DNA from: an uncultured Clostridia bacterium
GTDB taxonomy: Bacteria > Bacillota > Clostridia > Christensenellales > Borkfalkiaceae
Direction: 5' to 3'
DNA length: 9,857 nt
Assembly: GCA_947630775.1 (NCBI GenBank)
Contig: CANRIY010000058.1
Span: forward strand, 1-9,857
Under the pieces are notes generated by a model, which was not told the origin of the DNA, ran no database searches, and saw nothing but the letters and a program-made list of their open reading frames with translations. Shown piece after piece: positions 4,565 to 9,857 of the stretch; position 1 is the stretch's first letter; each line of letters starts with the position of its first letter. The position numbers and the translations under genes were made by a program.

Positions 4565-6433
4565 ATGAATAAGCTCAACGTCGGCATCTTTGCGCATATC
4601 GATGCGGGAAAAACAACGCTTACCGAACGTCTCCTGCTCCTCGCGGGAGAGATCCGCCGTGCGGGAAGCGTGGACGGCGGGACGAGCGCGACGGATTTCC
4701 TTCCCGTCGAACGCCGCAGAGGCATCTCGGTGAGGGACGCCTCGGTGACGCTGCATGCGTACGGCGCCGAGATCCACCTCATCGACACCCCGGGGCATGC
4801 CGATTTCATCGAAGAGACGGAGCTCGCTCTCGGCGCGATCGACGTTGCCGTGCTCGTCCTCTCGGCGACGGAGGGTGTTCAGGCGCAAACGGAGCTTCTC
4901 CTTTCCGCCATTCAACGGAGAAGCCTTCCGATCGTCATTTTTTATAATAAAAGCGACCGCGAGCCCTCTCCCCCGCTCGATGCGCTCAAAAAACTTTGCA
5001 ATGCCGAACTCCTCGCCTTTGACGCTCCCGATTTTACCGAAAACGCGCTGACGGCGCTCGGCGACGAGGAGCTTCTCTCGGGGTATCTTGACGGAAATTT
5101 TGACGAACAGACCTTTGGGCGGCAGCTGGATGAAGCCCTTGTGCGGGGGGAAATCTATCCCTTGCTCTTCGGGAGTGCGCGGACGGGCGAAAAGTGTGAT
5201 CTTCTGCTCAAAATCCTTGCCCGCTACACTTGTCCCCGCGACGAAACCGCCCCCTTTTCCGCTTACGTCTACCAGATCACGCACCATAAAACGTTCGGAA
5301 AACTTGCACATGTGCGCATTTTAACGGGTTCCCTCGCCGTGCGGAGCGAAGTCCCGAACCGCCGCACGCAGAGTGTTTTCAAGGCGACGCAGCTCAAATT
5401 TGTGCAGGGCGAAAAGCTCACCGACACAAGTATTCTGAAGGCGGGCGACGTCGGCGCGGTGGCGGGACTTGCGGATGCGCGTGCGGGCGATCTCTTGGGG
5501 GAAGAGAGCGGGCTGCCCGCCCCCTCTCTCGCCTCTCCCTATCTGCGGGTGAAGGTTATCCCCCAAAGAGAGGGAGATCTTCCCGCCGTCAAGGCCGCGC
5601 TCGAAGAACTGACGGACGAATCCCCCTCTCTCGCCCTCGAATGGGCAAGGGAAAAGCGGGAACTCATCGTTTCGGCGGCGGGGACCGTTCAAATGGAAAT
5701 TTTGCGCGACACCATGTCCGAAAGGTACGGCTTGAATGTGGACATGGGTACCCCTTCCGTCGTCTATCGGGAGACCCCCGTCAAGGCGGCATACGGCTTC
5801 GAGGCCTATACCATGCCCAAGCCGTGCTGGGCGGTCGTCCGTTTTTACATCGAACCCCTGCCCCGCGGGAGCGGCTTCCGATATGAAAGTATCTGCTCCG
5901 AAAAGAAGATCGCCTACCGCTATCAGAACCATGTCGAGACCTGCGTGCCGCGCGTGCTCACGCAGGGGCTATACGGCTGGCAGGTGACCGACCTCAAAGT
6001 CACCCTCGTGGACGGCGAAGATCACCCCCAGCACACCCATCCGCTCGACTTTTTCGTGGCGACCCCGATGGGCGTGATGGACGGGTTGCGGAACTGCGGC
6101 ACCCGCCTTTTGGAACCCGTATTAAGCGTGACCGTCTCCGCGCCGCAGGAATCGCTCGGCAAGGTGATCGCGGAGATCTCTCCGCGCAGGGCGGAAATGG
6201 ACGCACCCGTCGTGGAGAACGGGCGGTTTCGTCTCCGTGCCGACGTTCCCGCCGCAGAGGCGATGGATCTTCAGGAACGGCTCCTCTCCCTCACGGGCGG
6301 AAAGGCAGTGTACGACGCACGGCTGAAAGGGTACTACCCCTGCCCAGACGGCATGGGCGAGACCCGCGAGCGGACGGGCGAAAACCCCCTCGACCGCGCG
6401 AGATGGATCCTGCATGCACGGGGCGCGCTGTAA
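4565..6433 (+). CDS. TetM/TetO-family ribosomal protection GTPase
   Basis: This 622-residue translational GTPase is related to EF-G and to TetM/TetO/TetW, which bind the ribosome and eject tetracycline using GTP. The G-domain motifs are intact: AHIDAGKT (10-17), RGISV (52-56), DTPGH (74-78), NKSD (128-131) and SA (204-205). The C-terminal half aligns with TetM through domain IV, including QGLYGWQVTDLKV and LLEPVLSVTVSAPQE. Length is close to the usual 639. The start matches the TetM N-terminus. The domain IV tip, where TetM has YYSPVS and uses Pro509 at the drug site, reads EDHPQHTH (485-492), so drug protection is not assured. It could instead be a resident EF-G paralogue with another ribosomal role. 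Base composition matches the host genes, and no mobile-element genes are adjacent, unlike typical transferred tet genes. No TetM-type attenuator leader is present. Confidence 0.85.
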   Translation: MNKLNVGIFAHIDAGKTTLTERLLLLAGEIRRAGSVDGGTSATDFLPVERRRGISVRDASVTLHAYGAEIHLIDTPGHADFIEETELALGAIDVAVLVLSATEGVQAQTELLLSAIQRRSLPIVIFYNKSDREPSPPLDALKKLCNAELLAFDAPDFTENALTALGDEELLSGYLDGNFDEQTFGRQLDEALVRGEIYPLLFGSARTGEKCDLLLKILARYTCPRDETAPFSAYVYQITHHKTFGKLAHVRILTGSLAVRSEVPNRRTQSVFKATQLKFVQGEKLTDTSILKAGDVGAVAGLADARAGDLLGEESGLPAPSLASPYLRVKVIPQREGDLPAVKAALEELTDESPSLALEWAREKRELIVSAAGTVQMEILRDTMSERYGLNVDMGTPSVVYRETPVKAAYGFEAYTMPKPCWAVVRFYIEPLPRGSGFRYESICSEKKIAYRYQNHVETCVPRVLTQGLYGWQVTDLKVTLVDGEDHPQHTHPLDFFVATPMGVMDGLRNCGTRLLEPVLSVTVSAPQESLGKVIAEISPRRAEMDAPVVENGRFRLRADVPAAEAMDLQERLLSLTGGKAVYDARLKGYYPCPDGMGETRERTGENPLDRARWILHARGAL

Positions 6434-6623
6434 TTCCCCTTTACAGCCGTGAAAACGGGCGGAGCCTCTTAATGAATCATTGTGGTGAGGGAGCCACTTC
6501 CCCTACAGGAACAGCAAGTGTCCGCACTCTCGGCTCCCCTTCGAGGGGGCGCCAAGGAAGGCGAGAACAGCCGCTACGTCAGTTTTCCTTTTTATCACGG
6601 GTGTGATTTTAAGGGAAATGTCA
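6434..6623. repeat. Intergenic degenerate palindromic repeat
   Basis: The gap between two convergent genes has no gene. GCTGTAA (6427-6433, covering the GTPase stop) pairs with TTACAGC (6441-6447). GGGAGCC (6489-6495) pairs with GGCTCCC (6532-6538), and CCCCTTCGAGGGG forms a small hairpin just after. The GGCTCCCCTTCGAGGGGG stretch resembles a palindromic repeat frequent between genes in Clostridia (recalled, not searched). A weak ATCAC-GGGT-GTGATTTT hairpin near 6595-6610 may end the GTPase transcript. No strong terminator is seen. Confidence 0.45.
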
Positions 6624-8138
6624 TCAGGTGTCAATCTCGGTAAGTTTCTCGCCTCCTATAAGATATATCTGTTTCCCGGAAATATAAAATTTCGATTCAT
6701 CGCTAAAATTCAATATATATCTTTCATCTCCAATCGTCTCTTTCGTTACTACATTGATTTGTTGAATTCCTTTATCTGTAATTTCAACGACCGAAAACCT
6801 ATGGGCTTCAGAAGCCAAACGATTATCTACGGTGGTCCCATTATCCACAAGAATTCGGGTAGAGCCTTCGGTCAACTCGTCTGCACAAGCGTTGAGGATC
6901 GCATTGGTCAGATCTTTTCTTGTCTCTTGAATTGATGAATTATAATTTAGAGAATATTCTGTTTTATAAGTTACATTTCCAAGTTTGCCATTTTTCAAAT
7001 CTACTCTTGATACAGGGGCGTTAAAGTTTGCCGAACCGACTACAAACATTGCACTTATTTTATCACGTTGATAATTAAATGTATATTCGGCACTGGTAAC
7101 TTTGTTTTCGCTATTTGTGGAGATATACCATTTTTCATTTGAAATGTTGCTTTTGGTGATATTGATGCCCGCAAGTGCTTTTTTTATAATTCCATCGGCA
7201 CAGTTTTGAGTTAAACTATCTATAAGTTCGGCGTCCGCGATCTGCTTTCCGTCGTCGGTGTTCGGATCATCGGTCCCGGAATTTTCAAACACCTCAAGCT
7301 GATAGTTTTCGCTGTAAATGTTGACACCTTTCAATGGATATGAAATCAGGGTGTTGTATCCATAAAATTTGTTTGGGTCGGCAAGGTTGTTCATAAATCT
7401 TTCATCAGTAGTGTTGCTGTAGGAGACCGCGCCAAGTTCAACAATGCTTATCTTTTCTTCATTCTTTGTGAAAATATCAAAAAATCTTGCATTGCTTATC
7501 GGGCTTTCGACCTCAACAAATAATTTAAGTTTTTCGGAAGATGCTTTTGCAGCGTTGTAAAGTGAATTTGATAACTCTCCGTTGAAGTAGTTTTCCTTAG
7601 CGTCAAATTCGAATGCAGTTGTCTTTTTTACATCAAGGGCCGCGCCTGACACGCTCGCTGTCCCGTCGACGATCTCGTCAAGATCGATAGGGGAAGAAAG
7701 GGTGACGGTTGCAATTTCGATCGCACGCTTTGTGTCATCCACTTTGTAGATGGAAACAAAATCGACCTCGTCGAGCTCATCATCCTCATTTGCGCTTATG
7801 TAACATTCCTTGCCGAGCACGTTACCTTTGATTACGTTTGGTTCCACGTAATTTGAAACAAACATGCGGGCTTCATAGTTATGATCTGCCAAAAATTCAT
7901 CAAAAGTGATGGATGAAGGGGCGGGCTCGGGGGCGGGCCCGGGATCGGGCTCCGGAGTGGGTGTAGGGTTTGTGTTTGCGGAATGATTGGGCCCTGTGGT
8001 ATGCCCAGAATTGCAGCCCACAGCCGCAAAGAGCGCCCCTATCGCAAAAATCGCTCCGACGGCACAAACGGTGATTTTTTTGCCGATATGTTTCAACCCG
8101 TCGGCATGATACCTCTTTTGATGATCGCTTCGATTCAT
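6624..8138 (-). CDS. Secreted lipoprotein with internally duplicated domain
   Basis: A 504-residue protein of unknown function. Residues 20-41 form a hydrophobic signal segment after a basic start, ending in AAVGC with Cys42 as the probable lipidated residue. A Pro-rich linker (about 57-74) follows, and the rest should lie outside the membrane. Two related halves are visible: ECYISANEDDELDEVDF (111-127) matches KWYISTNSENKVTSAEYTF (336-354), and ISIVELG...DERFMNNLADPNKFYG (230-260) matches FSVVEIT...DERYILNFSDESKFYIS (448-487). That points to a tandem duplication of a domain of about 165-200 residues. The start is supported by AAGAGG (8146-8151) and a clear promoter upstream. The gene is monocistronic and convergent with the GTPase gene. 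I recognise no enzyme motif; a surface-binding or solute-sensing role is only a guess. Confidence 0.8.
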   Translation of the reverse strand: MNRSDHQKRYHADGLKHIGKKITVCAVGAIFAIGALFAAVGCNSGHTTGPNHSANTNPTPTPEPDPGPAPEPAPSSITFDEFLADHNYEARMFVSNYVEPNVIKGNVLGKECYISANEDDELDEVDFVSIYKVDDTKRAIEIATVTLSSPIDLDEIVDGTASVSGAALDVKKTTAFEFDAKENYFNGELSNSLYNAAKASSEKLKLFVEVESPISNARFFDIFTKNEEKISIVELGAVSYSNTTDERFMNNLADPNKFYGYNTLISYPLKGVNIYSENYQLEVFENSGTDDPNTDDGKQIADAELIDSLTQNCADGIIKKALAGINITKSNISNEKWYISTNSENKVTSAEYTFNYQRDKISAMFVVGSANFNAPVSRVDLKNGKLGNVTYKTEYSLNYNSSIQETRKDLTNAILNACADELTEGSTRILVDNGTTVDNRLASEAHRFSVVEITDKGIQQINVVTKETIGDERYILNFSDESKFYISGKQIYLIGGEKLTEIDT

Positions 8139-8170
8139 TTGAAAACCTCTTATAAATAAATGATGTTGAT

Positions 8171-8199
8171 ATTATATCATATCTCTGTCCGGGAATCAA
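8171..8199 (-). promoter_or_regulatory. Promoter of the 504-residue lipoprotein gene
   Basis: On the minus strand TTGATT (8194-8199), a 17-base spacer and TATAAT (8171-8176), about 32 bases before the ATG. The divergent permease-like gene starts at 8317, and I see no equally clear promoter for it in the same gap. Confidence 0.75.
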
Positions 8200-8316
8200 G
8201 AAAAACGCTGGACAAACACACGCGAAAGCTGTAAAATTGACTTTGAAATACAATACTTTTGGATGTGTTACGATTTTTCGGAATCGTTTTCAGACAAAAC
8301 ACAAGAGAGGCATAAC

Positions 8317-9084
8317 ATGACATTTTTAGACGGATTTTTGGTGGCTTGCTTTTTGTTCTTCATCGGAAGCGTGCTCGGCTGGTGCATCGAGGTGCTCTTC
8401 CGCCGCTTCTGCACGGCGAAGAAGTGGATCAATCCCGGCTTTCTGACGGGCCCCTATCTGCCGCTGTACGGATTCGGCGTGGCGGGGCTCTTCGCCATAT
8501 CCCGCATTCCGATCGAAACGGGCATGCCGTGGCTGAACGCCGTTCTCACCATTCTGATCATGGGCGTCGCAATGACTTTGATCGAGTATATCGCGGGACT
8601 CATCTTTATCAAGGGGATGAAGATCAAGTTGTGGGACTACTCCGACCGCTGGGGGAATATCCAGGGGATCATCTGCCCGCTGTTCTCCCTCTTTTGGCTG
8701 CTCGTGAGCGTTTTCTTCTACTTTGTCATCGACGAACCGGTCATCGCCGCGGTGACATGGTTTGTTCATCATATCGAATTTGCGTTTGTTGTCGGAATGT
8801 TCTTCGGCGTGTTCTTTGTCGATCTCGGACACTCCCTCCATATCTCCGTCAGAATCAAAAATTTTGCGACGGAGCACGGCATCATCGTCCACTACGAAAA
8901 GCTCAAAGAGAGCGTGCGGGAGCGCAAGGAAGCGCGGAAGGAAAAGGCGAGCTTTGTGTTCCCCTTGAAATCTCTTTCCGAACTCAAGGGGGAACTTTCG
9001 GAGCGGCTCGAAAAGTTCAGCTCCAAAAAGAAGGGAAAGGACGCCCCGCAGAAGGCAGAAAGCGCCGATCCCCCGCAAGAATAA
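8317..9084 (+). CDS. CmpB-type putative ABC transporter permease, multi-pass membrane protein
   Basis: This 255-residue protein matches the family annotated as putative ABC-transporter type IV (CmpB-like), whose transport role is predicted rather than proved. Family signs are GWCIEVLFRR (21-30), NPGFLTGPYLPLYGFG (39-54) and LWDYSDRWGNIQGIICPLFS (105-124). Hydrophobic segments are visible at about 5-27, 45-62, 73-98, 115-138, 140-150 and 155-172. The last 75 residues are highly charged, rich in Lys and Glu, and probably cytosolic with coiled-coil character; this tail looks longer than the membrane core needs. The start at 8317 has GAGAGG (8305-8310) six bases upstream and is preferred to an ATG 54 bases earlier, which lacks an SD. 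No ATP-binding subunit gene is adjacent, so a partner must be elsewhere or the family name is misleading. Confidence 0.85.
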   Translation: MTFLDGFLVACFLFFIGSVLGWCIEVLFRRFCTAKKWINPGFLTGPYLPLYGFGVAGLFAISRIPIETGMPWLNAVLTILIMGVAMTLIEYIAGLIFIKGMKIKLWDYSDRWGNIQGIICPLFSLFWLLVSVFFYFVIDEPVIAAVTWFVHHIEFAFVVGMFFGVFFVDLGHSLHISVRIKNFATEHGIIVHYEKLKESVRERKEARKEKASFVFPLKSLSELKGELSERLEKFSSKKKGKDAPQKAESADPPQE

Positions 9085-9094
9085 CTCAGACGGC

Positions 9095-9126
9095 AAAAAA
9101 AGGGCGGGCCGCTTGAACGACCCGCC
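9095..9126 (-). terminator. Intrinsic terminator of the small lipoprotein gene
   Basis: On the minus strand GGCGGGTC pairs with GGCCCGCC (one G-U) and the stem is followed by seven T (9095-9101 read as A on the plus strand). It lies 34 bases after the stop of the 9161-9607 gene and only 10 bases past the end of the convergent permease gene. Confidence 0.9.
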
Positions 9127-9160
9127 TGCCGGCAAAACTTTTCCGATTCCGAATTATTAT

Positions 9161-9607
9161 TTACGCGTTTGTGAAATTGAAGATGATTTCCACGCTCAAG
9201 CCGGACAGAGAGACGCTTTCCACGATGCGGAAGCCATCATCCGTTTCCTCGCCGTAGATCTTCATCGTCGCTTCCGACATGCCCGTGAGACCCGTCTTTA
9301 ATTTTTCGACCATTTCGCCTGCGAGATCATACTTGTCTCCGTCCATGGTATAGGTCATTTTACCCTCACCGCCGGTGTATGTCCAAACGATCTCCCCATC
9401 CCCGACTTCGATGGAAGAATCCTTGTATGCCGCATTGAATGTCGACACCATGGGGGAGAGCATGCTTTCTGCCATGGACGCCGCACTCCCGCCGACGGTG
9501 ACTTCTTTGAAGTTATACTTCTTGGCCGATCCGCCGCACGCGACGAGCGAAAGGCACAGAAGCGCCGCCGCCAAAACTGCGGCAAAATATTTGATTGCTC
9601 TTTTCAT
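9161..9607 (-). CDS. Small lipoprotein of unknown function
   Basis: The product is 148 residues long. A short basic start (MKR) is followed by a hydrophobic stretch (about 8-22) and the lipobox LVAC with Cys24, so it should be exported and anchored to the outer face of the membrane. The mature part is about 125 residues with alternating polar and hydrophobic strands, a Gly-rich centre (WTYTGGEGKMTYTMDGDKY) and a final strand-like SVEIIFNF, suggesting a small beta-rich domain. I do not recognise the family. The start has GAGGAG a few bases upstream, a consensus promoter lies about 70 bases before it, and a strong terminator closes it, so it is a complete single-gene transcription unit. Confidence 0.82.
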   Translation of the reverse strand: MKRAIKYFAAVLAAALLCLSLVACGGSAKKYNFKEVTVGGSAASMAESMLSPMVSTFNAAYKDSSIEVGDGEIVWTYTGGEGKMTYTMDGDKYDLAGEMVEKLKTGLTGMSEATMKIYGEETDDGFRIVESVSLSGLSVEIIFNFTNA

Positions 9608-9639
9608 ATTTTTCTCCTCTTTGATTTAAGTTTGCTCTG

Positions 9640-9665
9640 CGGCGCCGGCATGCCGTTTGCAAACG
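9640..9665 (-). promoter_or_regulatory. Three abutting palindromes in the small lipoprotein leader
   Basis: CGGCGCCG (9640-9647), GGCATGCC (9647-9654) and CGTTTGCAAACG (9654-9665) are each perfect palindromes, sharing one base at each joint. They lie between the predicted transcription start (about 9669) and the ribosome binding site. They may be an operator or form short leader hairpins. Confidence 0.5.
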
Positions 9666-9675
9666 TTCTGATTCT

Positions 9676-9703
9676 ATTATATTCCCCCCACCCCGTTTGT
9701 CAA
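9676..9703 (-). promoter_or_regulatory. Promoter of the small lipoprotein gene
   Basis: On the minus strand TTGACA (9698-9703), 16 bases and TATAAT (9676-9681). The spacer is G-rich (GGGGTGGGGGG), which is unusual next to an otherwise consensus promoter. Confidence 0.85.
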
Positions 9704-9736
9704 GTAATTTTAAGGTTATCAACGATCTTTTTCAAA

Positions 9737-9750
9737 ATTTTGTACAAAAT
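9737..9750. repeat. 14-bp perfect palindrome upstream of the lipoprotein promoter
   Basis: ATTTTGTACAAAAT is a perfect palindrome about 35 bases upstream of the -35 box, overlapping a second one, CAAAATTTTG (9733-9742). It could be a regulator site; A+T-rich chance is possible. Confidence 0.35.
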
Positions 9751-9767
9751 CTGACGCCGTTGCATTC

Positions 9768-9792
9768 GGCCCCTTGCGCGACTGAGGGGGCC
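9768..9792. repeat. Short palindromic repeat
   Basis: GGCCCC (9768-9773) pairs with GGGGCC (9787-9792) around TTGCGCGACTGAG. The form resembles a shortened copy of the GGCTCCCCT...GACTGAGGGG intergenic repeat found in many Clostridia (recalled, not searched). Confidence 0.4.
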
Positions 9793-9804
9793 AACGATTC
9801 TAAA

Positions 9805-9844
9805 TTGTCATTTCGAGCGCAGCGAAGCGGGGTCGAGAAATCTT
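9805..9844. repeat. Short interspersed repeat of the TTGTCATTTCGAGC type
   Basis: The stretch begins TTGTCATTTCGAGC, passes through AGCGAAGCGGGGTCGAG and ends AAATCTT. I recognise this as a repeat that recurs many times between genes in diverse gut Firmicutes and other bacterial genomes. Its function is not established. Confidence 0.6.
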
Positions 9845-9857
9845 CACTCTGTTCTTG

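Noticed and set aside
4469..5311. 280-codon minus-strand open frame over the GTPase N-terminus
   Set aside because: It is antisense to conserved G-domain motifs and covers the GTPase promoter. The frame is open because of G+C-rich codon bias.
8231..8274. Promoter for the permease-like gene (TTGACT near 8237, TACAAT or TACGAT nearby)
   Set aside because: The candidate -35 and -10 boxes are not at workable spacing, so no promoter was called.
8326..9135. 269-codon minus-strand and 256-codon plus-strand alternative frames over the permease-like gene
   Set aside because: Both are Arg-, His- or charge-biased shadows of the real gene, whose membrane segments and family motifs are clear.

Overview
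The window most likely comes from a low-to-mid G+C Firmicute, probably an uncultured gut-type member of the Clostridia. The grounds are strong AGGAGG-type ribosome binding sites, consensus sigma-A promoters, a TetM-type ribosomal protection GTPase, a CmpB-like membrane protein of a family common in Clostridia, and interspersed palindromic repeats of the kind seen in such genomes. I cannot assign a genus from the sequence alone.

Layout. Positions 1-383 hold an array of palindromic repeats: two nearly identical 142-bp direct copies, each with hairpins. The second copy runs straight into the leader of a flavin reductase-like gene (404-982, +). A bidirectional terminator (1158-1194) separates that gene from a distinctly A+T-rich block at about 1200-3800. 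This block holds a large DNA adenine methyltransferase with a nuclease-like N-terminus (1253-3367, -) and a divergent XRE-type regulator (3492-3797, +). Their promoters overlap at the -35 boxes and are covered by repeated ACAWATG-type half-sites. I read the block as an acquired single-polypeptide restriction-modification (or solitary modification) unit under control of its own repressor or C-protein-like regulator.

From 3798 to 4350 there is no convincing gene. The stretch holds an intrinsic terminator and a striking imperfect palindrome of about 213 bp (4068-4280) that could fold into one extended hairpin. Next comes an unusual tRNA-Pro with anticodon AGG (4353-4429, -) driven by a perfect consensus promoter. 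Divergent from it is a TetM/TetO-family GTPase gene (4565-6433, +). Its consensus promoter ends six bases before the ATG, with no Shine-Dalgarno, so the mRNA is predicted to be leaderless.

The right-hand third holds three genes. The first is a 504-residue lipoprotein with an apparent internal duplication (6624-8138, -). The second is a CmpB-type putative ABC-transporter permease with a charged C-terminal tail (8317-9084, +). The third is a small 148-residue lipoprotein (9161-9607, -) with its own promoter, palindrome-rich leader and terminator. The window ends in short interspersed repeats (9768-9844).

The genes do not form one pathway. They are mostly single-gene transcription units separated by repeats and terminators, with one likely imported cassette inserted beside a tRNA. 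The most useful leads are the divergent restriction-modification control region, the 213-bp palindrome, the leaderless and tip-loop-divergent ribosomal protection GTPase, the odd tRNA-Pro(AGG), and the duplicated lipoprotein.
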